Source: Osmia lignaria lignaria
Lineage: Eukaryota; Arthropoda; Insecta; Hymenoptera; Megachilidae
Direction of reading: 5' to 3'
Assembly: GCF_051020975.1 (NCBI RefSeq)
Contig: NW_027478159.1
Coordinates: 19,856,501-19,920,500 of the forward strand
Length of the DNA: 64,000 nucleotides
Part shown: positions 1-11,591 of the stretch, in pieces
Position numbering within the stretch: the stretch's first letter is position 1
How the letters are laid out: each line of letters begins with the position of its first letter
Translations under genes and position numbers: made by a program
Notes under the pieces: model-generated
Told to the model about the DNA's origin: nothing
Databases searched by the model: none
Seen by the model: the letters and a program-made list of their open reading frames with translations, nothing else

Positions 1-46
1 GGTCTCTTAACATTTTGCCATAGCTCGCTTCGTTTCCGAGATATTT

Positions 47-72
47 GCAGATTTATCTCAAGGGAAGGGGCC
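47..72 (+). repeat. Internal direct repeat, copy 1 (within monomer)
   Basis: This 26-bp stretch (begins gcagatttatctcaag, ends ggggcc) matches the stretch at 161-186 at 23 of 26 positions, 114 bp apart. The pair occurs in nearly every monomer. It suggests that the 322-bp unit contains an old internal duplication, although the flanks of the two copies no longer align clearly by eye. Confidence 0.85.
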
Positions 73-90
73 TGACGGACATATTTCGAG

Positions 91-119
91 ATATTTCTTC
101 TTCTTGTTGTTCTTCTTCT
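91..119 (+). repeat. Pyrimidine-rich (CTT)n/(GTT)n tract in the monomer
   Basis: A short imperfect CTT microrepeat, two cttcttct blocks separated by tgttgtt, present in each monomer. It is the main indel hotspot of the array: a 15-bp deletion (three monomers) and a 1-bp deletion (seven monomers) both fall here, as expected from replication slippage between direct repeats. Confidence 0.85.
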
Positions 120-160
120 GCACAGCTAAGCTGGAAGTGGCATTTGCGGCTCGCACTAGT

Positions 161-186
161 GCAGAGTTATCTCAAAGAAAGGGGCC
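161..186 (+). repeat. Internal direct repeat, copy 2 (within monomer)
   Basis: Second member of the 26-bp internal pair (begins gcagagttatctcaaag). It differs from copy 1 at three positions: t to g at repeat position 6, and g to a at positions 16 and 18. It is the better conserved of the two across the array; copy 1 is the one rewritten in the ttcagctcaaagg monomers on the right arm. Confidence 0.85.
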
Positions 187-644
187 ACGGTGTTTCTGTA
201 TCTCTATTATGTTGGTGCGGCTTCGGAACTTTTAAATATCTTGATATATCTCGAGAACTACGCATCTGATCAAAAAATATCATAGAACATAAAAAGTAGG
301 AAACTTAATTCTCTACAAAAAAGGTCTCTTAACATTTTGCCATAGCTCGCTTCGTTTCCGAGATATTTGCAGATATATCTCAAGGGAAGGGGCCTGACGG
401 ACATATTTCGAGATATTTCATCTTCTTGTTATTCTTCTTCTGCACAGCTAAGCTGGAAGTGGCATTTGCGGCTCGCACTAGTGCAGAGTTATCTCAAAGA
501 AAGGGGCCACGGTGTTTCTGTATCTCTATTATGTTGGTGCGGCTTCGGAACTTTTAAATATCTCGATATATCTCGAAAACTACGCTTCTGATCAAAAAAT
601 ATCATAGAACATAAATTGTAGGAAACATAATTCTCTACAAAAAA

Positions 645-965
645 GGTCTCTTAACATTTTGCCATAGCTCTCTTCGTTTCCGAGATATTTGCAGATTTAT
701 CTCAAGGGAAGGGGCCTGACGGACATATTTCGAGATATTTCTTCTTCTTGTTGTTCTCTTCTGCACAGCTAAGCTGGAAGTGGCATTTGCAGCTCGCAAT
801 AGTGCAGAGTTATCTCAAAGAAAGGGGCCACGGTGTTTCTGTATCTCTATTATGTTTGTGCGGCTTCGGAACTTTTAAATATCTTGATATATCTCGAGAA
901 CTACGCATCTGATCAAAAAATATCATAGAACATAAAAAGTAGGAAACTTAATTCTCTACAAAAAA
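645..965 (+). repeat. 321-bp monomer with 1-bp deletion in the pyrimidine tract
   Basis: Carries ttgttctcttctg instead of ttgttcttcttctg, plus gctctcttcg near the start and an L-like tatgtttgtg. The same deletion allele is next seen about 20 kb away, in units 20606, 21571, 23502, 24467, 25754 and 27041, where it is linked to cacagataag; this copy has cacagctaag. Confidence 0.9.
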
Positions 966-1608
966 GGTCTCTTAACATTTTGCCATAGCTCGCTTCGTTT
1001 CCGAGATATTTGCAGGTTTATCTCAAGGGAAGGGGCCTAACGGACATATTTCGAGATATTTCTTCTTCTTGTTGTTCTTCTTCTGCACAGCTAAGCTGGA
1101 AGTGGCATTTGCGGCTCGCACTAGTGCAGAGTTATCTCAAAGAAAGGGGCCACGGTGTTTCTGTATCTCTATTATGTTGGTGCGGCTTCGGAACTTTTAA
1201 ATATCTTGATATATCTCGAGAACTACGCATCTGATCAAAAAATATCATAGAACATAAAAAGTAGGAAACTTAATTCTCTACAAAAAAGGTCTCTTAACAT
1301 TTTGCCATAGCTCGCTTCGTTTCCGAGATATTTGCAGATTTATCTCAAGGGAAGGGGCCTGACGGACATATTTCGAGATATTTCTTCTTCTTGTTGTTCT
1401 TCTTCTGCACAGCTAAGCTGGAAGTGGCATTTGCGGCTGGCACTAGTGCAGCGTTATCTCAAAGAAAGGGGCCACGGTGTTTCTGTATCTCTATTATGTT
1501 GGTGCGGCTTCGGAACTTTTAAATATCTTGATATATCCCGAGAACTACGCATCTGATCAAAAAATATCATAGAACATAAAAAGTAGGAAACTTAATTCTC
1601 TACAAAAA

Positions 1609-1614
1609 AGATCT
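1609..1614. other. BglII site at an IR-V junction (first of 12)
   Basis: agatct arises where an IR unit ends in aaaaaa and the next V unit starts with gatctc instead of ggtctc. I find it at 12 junctions only, with V units starting at 1610, 2254, 4830, 7406, 8050, 8694, 9338, 13846, 15778, 17388, 18030 and 18674, all in the left third of the window. It is a compact tag for the dimeric higher-order unit. Confidence 0.9.
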
Positions 1615-2575
1615 CTTAACATTTTGCCATAGCTCGCTTCGTTTCCGAGATATTTGCAGGTTTATCTCAAGGGAAGGGGCCTAACGGACATATTTCGAGA
1701 TATTTCTTCTTCTTGTTGTTCTTCTTCTGCGCAGCTAAGCTGGAAGTGGCATTTGCGGCTCGCACTAGTGCAGAGTTATCTCAAAGAAAGGGGCCACGGT
1801 GTTTCTGTATCTCTATTATGTTGGTGCGGCTTCGGAACTTTTAAACATCTTGATATATCTCGAGAACTACGCATCTGATCAAAAAATATCATAGAACATA
1901 AAAAGTAGGAAACTTAATTCTCTACAAAAAAGGTCTCTTAACATTTTGCCATAGCTCGCTTCGTTTCCGAGATATTTGCAGATTTATCTCAAGGGAAGGG
2001 GCCTGACGGACATATTTCGAGATATTTCTTCTTCTTGTTGTACTTCTTCTGCACAGCTAAGCTGGAAGTGGCATTTGCGGCTGGCACTAGTGCAGCGTTA
2101 TCTCAAAGAAAGGGGCCACGGTGTTTCTGTATCTCTATTATGTTGGTGCGGCTTCGGAACTTTTAAATATCTTGATATATCCCGAGAACTACGCATCTGA
2201 TCAAAAAATATCATAGAACATAAAAAGTAGGAAACTTAATTCTCTACAAAAAAGATCTCTTAACATTTTGCCATAGCTCGCTTCGTTTCCGAGATATTTG
2301 CAGGTTTATCTCAAGGGAAGGGGCCTAACGGACATATTTCGAGATATTTCTTCTTCTTGTTGTTCTTCTTCTGCACAGCTAAGCTGGAAGTGGCATTTGC
2401 GGCTCGCACTAGTGCAGAGTTATCTCAAAGAAAGGGGCCACGGTGTTTCTGTATCTCTATTATGTTGGTGCGGCTTCGGAACTTTTAAATATCTTGATAT
2501 ATCTCGAGAACTACGCATCTGATCAAAAAATATCATAGAACATAAAAAGTAGGAAACTTAATTCTCTACAAAAAA

Positions 2576-5151
2576 GGTCTCTTAACATTTTGCCATAGCT
2601 CGCTTCGTTTCCGAGATATTTGCAGATTTATCTCAAGGGAAGGGGCCTGACGGACATATTTCGAGATATTTCTTCTTCTTGTTGTTCTTCTTCTGCACAG
2701 CTAAGCTGGAAGTTGCATTTGCGGCTCGCCCTAGTGCAGCGTTATCTCAAAGAAAGTGGCCACGGTGTTTCTGTATCTCTATTATGTTGGTGCGGCTTCG
2801 GAACTTTTAAATATCTTGATATATCTCGAGAACTACGCATCTGATCAAAAAATATCATAGAACATAAAAAGTAGGAAACTTAATTCTCTACAAAAAAGGT
2901 CTCTTAACATTTTGCCATAGCTCGCTTCGTTTCCGAGATATTTGCAGATTTATCTCAAGGGAAGGGGCATGACGGACATATTTCGAGATATTTCTTCTTC
3001 TTGTTGTTCTTCTTCTGCACAGCTAAGCTGGAAGTGGCATTTGCGGCTCGCACTAGTGCAGAGTTATCTCAAAGAAAGGGGCCACGGTGTTTCTGTATCT
3101 CTATTATGTTGGTGCGGCTTCGGAACTTTTAAATATCTCGATATATCTCGAAAACTACGCTTCTGATCAAAAAATATCATAGAACATAAATTGTAGGAAA
3201 CATAATTCTCTACAAAAAACGTCTCTTAACATTTTGCCATAGCTCGCTTCGTTTCCGAGATATTTGCAGATATATCCCAAGGGAAGGGGCCTGACGGACG
3301 TATTTCGAGATATTTCTTCTTCTTGTTGTTCTTCTTCTGCACAGCTAAGCTGGAAGTGGCATTTGTAGGTCGCAATAGTGCAGAGTTATCTCAAAGAAAG
3401 GGGCCACGGTGTTTCTGTATCTCTATTATGTTGGTGCGCCTTCGGAACTTTTAAATATCTCGATATATCTCGAAAACTACGCTTCTGATCAAAAAATATC
3501 ATAGAACGTAAATTGTATGAAACATTATTCTCTACAAAAAACGTCTCTTAACATTTTGCCATAGCTCGCTTCGTTTCCGAGATATTTGCAGATTTATCTC
3601 AAGGGAAGGGGCCTGACGGACATATTTCGAGATATTTCTTCTTCATGTTGTTCTTCTTCTGCACAGCTAAGCTGGAAGTGGCATTTGCAGCGCGCAATAG
3701 TGCAGAGTTATCTCAAAGAAAGGGGCCACGGTGTTTCTGTATCTCTGTTATGTTGGTGCGGCTTCGGAACTTTTAAATATCTTGATATATCTCGAGAACT
3801 ACGCATCTTATCAAAAAATATCATACTACATAAAAAGTAGGAAACTTAATTCTCTACAAGAAAGGTCTCTTAACATTTTGCCATAGCTCGCTTCGTTTCC
3901 GAGATATTTGCAGGTTTATCTCAAGGGAAGGGGCCTAACGGACATATTTCGAGATATTTCTTCTTCTTGTTGTTCTTCTTCTGCACAGCTAAGCTGGAAG
4001 TGGCATTTGCAGCTCGCAATAGTGCAGAGTTATCTCAAAGAAAGGGGCCACGGTGTTTCTGTATCTCTATTATGTTTGTGCGGCTTCGGAACTTTTAAAT
4101 ATCTTGATATATCTCGAGAACTACGAATCTGATCAAAAAATATCATAGAACATAAAAAGTAGGAAACTTAATTCTCTACAAAAAAGGTCTCTTAACATTT
4201 TGCCATAGCTCGCTTCGTTTCCGAGATATTTGCAGGTTTATCTCAAGGGAAGGGGCCTAACGGACATATTTCGAGATATTTCTTCTTCTTGTTGTTCTTC
4301 TTCTGCACAGCTAAGCTGGAAGTGGCATTTGCGGCTCGCACTAGTGCAGAGTTATCTCAAAGAAAGGGGCCACGGTGTTTCTGTATCTCTATTATGTTGG
4401 TGCGGCTTCGGAACTTTTAAATATCTTGATATATCTCGAGAACTACGCATCTGATCAAAAAATATCATAGAACATAAAAAGTAGGAAACTTAATTCTCTA
4501 CAAAAAAGGTCTCTTAACATTTTGCCATAGCTCGCTTCGTTTCCGAGATATTTGCAGATTTATCTCAAGGGAAGGGGCCTGACGGACATATTTCGAGATA
4601 TTTCTTCTTCTTGTTGTTCTTCTTCTGCACAGCTAAGCTGGAAGTGGCATTTGCGGCTGGCACTAGTGCAGCGTTATCTCAAAGAAAGGGGCCACGGTGT
4701 TTCTGTATCTCTATTATGTTGGTGCGGCTTCGGAACTTTTAAATATCTTGATATATCCCGAGAACTACGCATCTGATCAAAAAATATCATAGAACATAAA
4801 AAGTAGGAAACTTAATTCTCTACAAAAAAGATCTCTTAACATTTTGCCATAGCTCGCTTCGTTTCCGAGATATTTGCAGGTTTATCTCAAGGGAAGGGGC
4901 CTAACGGACATATTTCGAGATATTTCTTCTTCTTGTTGTTCTTCTTCTGCACAGCTAAGCTGGAAGTGGCATTTGCGGCTCGCACTAGTGCAGAGTTATC
5001 TCAAAGAAAGGGGCCACGGTGTTTCTGTATCTCTATTATGTTGGTGCGGCTTCGGAACTTTTAAATATCTTGATATATCTCGAGAACTACGCATCTGATC
5101 AAAAAATATCATAGAACATAAAAAGTAGGAAACTTAATTCTCTACAAAAAA
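2576..5151 (+). repeat. Eight-monomer higher-order repeat, copy 1 (2576 bp)
   Basis: Order of types: H (gaagttgcatt, cgccctag, aaagtggcc), GM (ggggcatgacgg), S (atttgtaggtcgc, gtgcgcc, in-frame TAG), B (cttcatgttg, gcagcgcgc, catcttatc, atactacat), L (tatgtttgtg), V, IR, V. The same order follows directly at 5152. Unit starts 2576, 2898, 3220, 3542, 3864, 4186, 4508, 4830. Each monomer is 322 bp. Only about five single-base differences from copy 2 were seen by eye, so the duplication is recent relative to the divergence between monomers within a copy. Confidence 0.92.
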
Positions 5152-7727
5152 GGTCTCTTAACATTTTGCCATAGCTCGCTTCGTTTCCGAGATATTTGCA
5201 GATTTATCTCAAGGGAAGGGGCCTGACGGACATATTTCGAGATATTTCTTCTTCTTGTTGTTCTTCTTCTGCACAGCTAAGCTGGAAGTTGCATTTGCGG
5301 CTCGCCCTAGTGCAGCGTTATCTCAAAGAAAGTGGCCACGGTGTTTCTGTATCTCTATTATGTTGGTGCGGCTTCGGAACTTTTAAATATCTTGATATAT
5401 CTCGAGAACTACGCATCTGATCAAAAAATATCATAGAACATAAAAAGTAGGAAACTTAATTCTCTACAAAAAAGGTCTCTTAACATTTTGCCATAGCTCG
5501 CTTCGTTTCCGAGATATTTGCAGATTTATCTCAAGGGAAGGGGCATGACGGACATATTTCGAGATATTTCTTCTTCTTGTTGTTCTTCTTCTGCACAGCT
5601 AAGCTGGAAGTGGCATTTGCGGCTCGCACTAGTGCAGAGTTATCTCAAAGAAAGGGGCCACGGTGTTTCTGTATCTCTATTATGTTGGTGCGGCTTCGGA
5701 ACTTTTAAATATCTCGATATATCTCGAAAACTACGCTTCTGATCAAAAAATATCATAGAACATAAATTGTAGGAAACATAATTCTCTACAAAAAACGTCT
5801 CTTAACATTTTGCCATAGCTCGCTTCGTTTCCGAGATATTTGCAGATATATCCCAAGGGAAGGGGCCTGACGGACGTATTTCGAGATATTTCTTCTTCTT
5901 GTTGTTCTTCTTCTGCACAGCTAAGCTGGAAGTGGCATTTGTAGGTCGCAATAGTGCAGAGTTATCTCAAAGAAAGGGGCCACGGTGTTTCTGTATCTCT
6001 ATTATGTTGGTGCGCCTTCGGAACTTTTAAATATCTCGATATATCTCGAAAACTACGCTTCTGATCAAAAAATATCATAGAACGTAAATTGTAGGAAACA
6101 TTATTCTCTACAAAAAACGTCTCTTAACATTTTGCCATAGCTCGCTTCGTTTCCGAGATATTTGCAGATTTATCTCAAGGGAAGGGGCCTGACGGACATA
6201 TTCCGAGATATTTCTTCTTCATGTTGTTCTTCTTCTGCACAGCTAAGCTGGAAGTGGCATTTGCAGCGCGCAATAGTGCAGAGTTATCTCAAAGAAAGGG
6301 GCCACGGTGTTTCTGTATCTCTGTTATGTTGGTGCGGCTTCGGAACTTTTAAATATCTTGATATATCTCGAGAACTACGCATCTTATCAAAAAATATCAT
6401 ACTACATAAAAAGTAGGAAACTTAATTCTCTACAAGAAAGGTCTCTTAACATTTTGCCATAGCTCGCTTCGTTTCCGAGATATTTGCAGGTTTATCTCAA
6501 GGGAAGGGGCCTAACGGACATATTTCGAGATATTTCTTCTTCTTGTTGTTCTTCTTCTGCACAGCTAAGCTGGAAGTGGCATTTGCAGCTCGCAATAGTG
6601 CAGAGTTATCTCAAAGAAAGGGGCCACGGTGTTTCTGTATCTCTATTATGTTTGTGCGGCTTCGGAACTTTTAAACATCTTGATATATCTCGAGAACTAC
6701 GCATCTGATCAAAAAATATCATAGAACATAAAAAGTAGGAAACTTAATTCTCTACAAAAAAGGTCTCTTAACATTTTGCCATAGCTCGCTTCGTTTCCGA
6801 GATATTTGCAGGTTTATCTCAAGGGAAGGGGCCTAACGGACATATTTCGAGATATTTCTTCTTCTTGTTGTTCTTCTTCTGCACAGCTAAGCTGGAAGTG
6901 GCATTTGCGGCTCGCACTAGTGCAGAGTTATCTCAAAGAAAGGGGCCACGGTGTTTCTGTATCTCTATTATGTTGGTGCGGCTTCGGAACTTTTAAATAT
7001 CTTGATATATCTCGAGAACTACGCATCTGATCATAAAATATCATAGAACATAAAAAGTAGGAAACTTAATTCTCTACAAAAAAGGTCTCTTAACATTTTG
7101 CCATAGCTCGCTTCGTTTCCGAGATATTTGCAGATTTATCTCAAGGGAAGGGGCCTGACGGACATATTTCGAGATATTTCTTCTTCTTGTTGTTCTTCTT
7201 CTGCACAGCTAAGCTGGAAGTGGCATTTGCGGCTGGCACTAGTGCAGCGTTATCTCAAAGAAAGGGGCCACGGTGTTTCTGTATCTCTATTATGTTGGTG
7301 CGGCTTCGGAACTTTTAAATATCTTGATATATCCCGAGAACTACGCATCTGATCAAAAAATATCATAGAACATAAAAAGTAGGAAACTTAATTCTCTACA
7401 AAAAAGATCTCTTAACATTTTGCCATAGCTCGCTTCGTTTCCGAGATATTTGCAGGTTTATCTCAAGGGAAGGGGCCTAACGGACATATTTCGAGATATT
7501 TCTTCTTCTTGTTGTTCTTCTTCTGCACAGCTAAGCTGGAAGTGGCATTTGCGGCTCGCACTAGTGCAGAGTTATCTCAAAGAAAGGGGCCACGGTGTTT
7601 CTGTATCTCTATTATGTTGGTGCGGCTTCGGAACTTTTAAATATCTTGATATATCTCGAGAACTACGCATCTGATCAAAAAATATCATAGAACATAAAAA
7701 GTAGGAAACTTAATTCTCTACAAAAAA
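5152..7727 (+). repeat. Eight-monomer higher-order repeat, copy 2 (2576 bp)
   Basis: Same H-GM-S-B-L-V-IR-V order as the block at 2576. Differences seen: this copy has gtagga where copy 1 has gtatga in the S unit (near 3509); c at 6203 in the B unit; a to c change restoring acgcatc in the L unit (copy 1 has acgaatc at 4126); c at 6676; and tcataaaat near 7034. The c at 6676 recurs in unit 6 near 1846, so it was probably moved by conversion rather than mutated twice. Confidence 0.92.
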
Positions 7728-9659
7728 GGTCTCTTAACATTTTGCCATAGCTCGCTTCGTTTCCGAGATATTTGCAGATTTATCTCAAGGGAAGGGGCCT
7801 GACGGACATATTTCGAGATATTTCTTCTTCTTGTTGTTCTTCTTCTGCACAGCTAAGCTGGAAGTGGCATTTGCGGCTGGCACTAGTGCAGCGTTATCTC
7901 AAAGAAAGGGGCCACGGTGTTTCTGTATCTCTATTATGTTGGTGCGGCTTCGGAACTTTTAAATATCTTGATATATCCCGAGAACTACGCATCTGATCAA
8001 AAAATATCATAGAACATAAAAAGTAGGAAACTTAATTCTCTACAAAAAAGATCTCTTAACATTTTGCCATAGCTCGCTTCGTTTCCGAGATATTTGCAGG
8101 TTTATCTCAAGGGAAGGGGCCTAACGGACATATTTCGAGATATTTCTTCTTCTTGTTGTTCTTCTTCTGCACAGCTAAGCTGGAAGTGGCATTTGCGGCT
8201 CGCACTAGTGCAGAGTTATCTCAAAGAAAGGGGCCACGGTGTTTCTGTATCTCTATTATGTTGGTGCGGCTTCGGAACTTTTAAATATCTTGATATATCT
8301 CGAGAACTACGCATCTGATCAAAAAATATCATAGAACATAAAAAGTAGGAAACTTAATTCTCTACAAAAAAGGTCTCTTAACATTTTGCCATAGCTCGCT
8401 TCGTTTCCGAGATATTTGCAGATTTATCTCAAGGGAAGGGGCCTGACGGACATATTTCGAGATATTTCTTCTTCTTGTTGTTCTTCTTCTGCACAGCTAA
8501 GCTGGAAGTGGCATTTGCGGCTGGCACTAGTGCAGCGTTATCTCAAAGAAAGGGGCCACGGTGTTTCTGTATCTCTATTATGTTGGTGCGGCTTCGGAAC
8601 TTTTAAATATCTTGATATATCCCGAGAACTACGCATCTGATCAAAAAATATCATAGAACATAAAAAGTAGGAAACTTAATTCTCTACAAAAAAGATCTCT
8701 TAACATTTTGCCATAGCTCGCTTCGTTTCCGAGATATTTGCAGGTTTATCTCAAGGGAAGGGGCCTAACGGACATATTTCGAGATATTTCTTCTTCTTGT
8801 TGTTCTTCTTCTGCACAGCTAAGCTGGAAGTGGCATTTGCGGCTCGCACTAGTGCAGAGTTATCTCAAAGAAAGGGGCCACGGTGTTTCTGTATCTCTAT
8901 TATGTTGGTGCGGCTTCGGAACTTTTAAATATCTTGATATATCTCGAGAACTACGCATCTGATCAAAAAATATCATAGAACATAAAAAGTAGGAAACTTA
9001 ATTCTCTACAAAAAAGGTCTCTTAACATTTTGCCATAGCTCGCTTCGTTTCCGAGATATTTGCAGATTTATCTCAAGGGAAGGGGCCTGACGGACATATT
9101 TCGAGATATTTCTTCTTCTTGTTGTTCTTCTTCTGCACAGCTAAGCTGGAAGTGGCATTTGCGGCTGGCACTAGTGCAGCGTTATCTCAAAGAAAGGGGC
9201 CACGGTGTTTCTGTATCTCTATTATGTTGGTGCGGCTTCGGAACTTTTAAATATCTTGATATATCCCGAGAACTACGCATCTGATCAAAAAATATCATAG
9301 AACATAAAAAGTAGGAAACTTAATTCTCTACAAAAAAGATCTCTTAACATTTTGCCATAGCTCGCTTCGTTTCCGAGATATTTGCAGGTTTATCTCAAGG
9401 GAAGGGGCCTAACGGACATATTTCGAGATATTTCTTCTTCTTGTTGTTCTTCTTCTGCACAGCTAAGCTGGAAGTGGCATTTGCGGCTCGCACTAGTGCA
9501 GAGTTATCTCAAAGAAAGGGGCCACGGTGTTTCTGTATCTCTATTATGTTGGTGCGGCTTCGGAACTTTTAAATATCTTGATATATCTCGAGAACTACGC
9601 ATCTGATCAAAAAATATCATAGAACATAAAAAGTAGGAAACTTAATTCTCTACAAAAAA
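7728..9659 (+). repeat. Three copies of the 644-bp IR-V dimer
   Basis: Units 25-30 (7728, 8050, 8372, 8694, 9016, 9338) alternate IR and V with no exception, continuing the alternation begun in units 22-24. BglII sites at the IR-to-V junctions fall at 8050, 8694 and 9338, exactly 644 bp apart. This is the cleanest dimeric stretch in the window. The dimers look almost identical, which indicates recent local amplification. Confidence 0.92.
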
Positions 9660-11591
9660 GGTCTCTTAACATTTTGCCATAGCTCGCTTCGTTTCCGAGA
9701 TATTTGCAGATTTATCTCAAGGGAAGGGGCCTGACGGACATATTTCGAGATATTTCTTCTTCTTGTTGTTCTTCTTCTGCACAGCTAAGCTGGAAGTTGC
9801 ATTTGCGGCTCGCCCTAGTGCAGCGTTATCTCAAAGAAAGTGGCCACGGTGTTTCTGTATCTCTATTATGTTGGTGCGGCTTCGGAACTTTTAAATATCT
9901 TGATATATCTCGAGAACTACGCATCTGATCAAAAAATATCATAGAACATAAAAAGTAGGAAACTTAATTCTCTACAAAAAAGGTCTCTTAACATTTTGCC
10001 ATAGCTCGCTTCGTTTCCGAGATATTTGCAGATTTATCTCAAGGGAAGGGGCATGACGGACATATTTCGAGATATTTCTTCTTCTTGTTGTTCTTCTTCT
10101 GCACAGCTAAGCTGGAAGTGGCATTTGCGGCTCGCACTAGTGCAGAGTTATCTCAAAGAAAGGGGCCACGGTGTTTCTGTATCTCTATTATGTTGGTGCG
10201 GCTTCGGAACTTTTAAATATCTCGATATATCTCGAAAACTACGCTTCTGATCAAAAAATATCATAGAACATAAATTGTAGGAAACATAATTCTCTACAAA
10301 AAACGTCTCTTAACATTTTGCCATAGCTCGCTTCGTTTCCGAGATATTTGCAGATATATCCCAAGGGAAGGGGCCTGACGGACGTATTTCGAGATATTTC
10401 TTCTTCTTGTTGTTCTTCTTCTGCACAGCTAAGCTGGAAGTGGCATTTGTAGGTCGCAATAGTGCAGAGTTATCTCAAAGAAAGGGGCCACGGTGTTTCT
10501 GTATCTCTACTATGTTGGTGCGCCTTCGGAACTTTTAAATATCTCGATATATCTCGAAAACTACGCTTCTGATCAAAAAATATCATAGAACGTAAATTGT
10601 AGGAAACATTATTCTCTACAAAAAACGTCTCTTAACATTTTGCCATAGCTCGCTTCGTTTCCGAGATATTTGCAGATTTATCTCAAGGGAAGGGGCCTGA
10701 CGGACATATTTCGAGATATTTCTTCTTCATGTTGTTCTTCTTCTGCACAGCTAAGCTGGAAGTGGCATTTGCAGCGCGCAATAGTGCAGAGTTATCTCAA
10801 AGAAAGGGGCCACGGTGTTTCTGTATCTCTGTTATGTTGGTGCGGCTTCGGAACTTTTAAATATCTTGATATATCTCGAGAACTACGCATCTTATCAAAA
10901 AATATCATACTACATAAAAAGTAGGAAACTTAATTCTCTACAAGAAAGGTCTCTTAACATTTTGCCATAGCTCGCTTCGTTTCCGAGATATTTGCAGGTT
11001 TATCTCAAGGGAAGGGGCCTAACGGACATATTTCGAGATATTTCTTCTTCTTGTTGTTCTTCTTCTGCACAGCTAAGCTGGAAGTGGCATTTGCAGCTCG
11101 CAATAGTGCAGAGTTATCTCAAAGAAAGGGGCCACGGTGTTTCTGTATCTCTATTATGTTTGTGCGGCTTCGGAACTTTTAAATATCTTGATATATCTCG
11201 AGAACTACGCATCTGATCAAAAAATATCATAGAACATAAAAAGTAGGAAACTTAATTCTCTACAAAAAAGGTCTCTTAACATTTTGCCATAGCTCGCTTC
11301 GTTTCCGAGATATTTGCAGGTTTATCTCAAGGGAAGGGGCCTAACGGACATATTTCGAGATATTTCTTCTTCTTGTTGTTCTTCTTCTGCACAGCTAAGC
11401 TGGAAGTGGCATTTGCGGCTCGCACTAGTGCAGAGTTATCTCAAAGAAAGGGGCCACGGTGTTTCTGTATCTCTATTATGTTGGTGCGGCTTCGGAACTT
11501 TTAAATATCTTGATATATCTCGAGAACTACGCATCTGATCAAAAAATATCATAGAACATAAAAAGTAGGAAACTTAATTCTCTACAAAAAA
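9660..11591 (+). repeat. Partial eight-mer: H-GM-S-B-L-V
   Basis: Units 31-36 repeat the first six types of the eight-monomer unit and then stop; the expected IR-V pair is missing and a GM unit follows at 11592. The S unit carries a private change, ctactatg near 10510. The truncation fits unequal crossover between misaligned V and IR or V and GM units. Confidence 0.88.

Larger units (their letters stand above)
45..269 (+). other. Recurrent 74-codon open frame, judged non-coding
   Basis: Opens at TTG and closes at TGA; the same frame stays open in most monomers. Reasons against a gene: there is no ATG start in most copies; 322 is not divisible by 3, so the frame shifts by one in each unit; many monomers break it (in-frame TAG from atttgtagg, in-frame TGA from gctgaaagtgg, 1-bp deletions and insertions); and substitutions change residues freely. 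The predicted product has a serine/cysteine-rich stretch and resembles no family I know. In about twenty monomers of the ggggcatgacgg type an ATG falls in frame, giving 65 codons, but these also differ little from the rest. A non-AUG-translated satellite RNA is possible but unsupported. Confidence 0.85.
1..322 (+). repeat. Representative satellite monomer (unit 1)
   Basis: Unit 1 serves as reference; positions quoted as monomer positions follow it. Landmarks: start motif ggtctcttaac at 1-11; gagata at 38-43 and 88-93; internal direct repeat at 47-72 and 161-186; pyrimidine-rich tract at 91-119; small palindrome cagct-a-agctg at 124-134; SpeI site actagt at 155-160; G-rich gggg blocks at 67-70 and 181-184; XhoI site ctcgag at 250-255; BclI site tgatca at 267-272; A-tracts at 272-277, 291-295 and 317-322. 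The choice of base 1 as unit start is arbitrary. No box A/B, TATA-led promoter or RNA gene signature stands out. Confidence 0.97.
1..2575 (+). repeat. Units 1-8: mixed start, then alternating two-monomer pattern
   Basis: Unit starts 1, 323, 645, 966, 1288, 1610, 1932, 2254. Units 1-3 are different types: unit 2 has the F tail (ctcgaaaac, aaattgtagg) and unit 3 has the 1-bp deletion in the pyrimidine tract. Units 4-8 alternate between type V (gcaggtttatc, cctaacgg, cgcactagtgcagag) and type IR (cagatttatc, cctgacgg, ggctggcactag, gcagcg, tatcccgag). Each V that follows an IR starts with gatctc, creating a BglII site (agatct) at the junction, at 1610 and 2254. Confidence 0.9.

Noticed and set aside
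29..45. CENP-B box
   Set aside because: cttcgtttccgagatat shares only the initial ttcg with the box. The required A at the tenth position and the cggg core are absent. cttcggaacttttaaat near 221 fails in the same way.
124..134. cagctaagctg palindrome as a terminator hairpin or operator
   Set aside because: The arms are only 5 bp with a 1-bp centre, there is no T-run after them, and no gene is present for them to act on. Some units on the right change it to cagctacgctg.
267..272. BclI, XhoI, SpeI, BsaI and BssHII sites as functional elements
   Set aside because: They are simple consequences of the monomer sequence. They are useful as markers of monomer types but show no sign of being regulatory.
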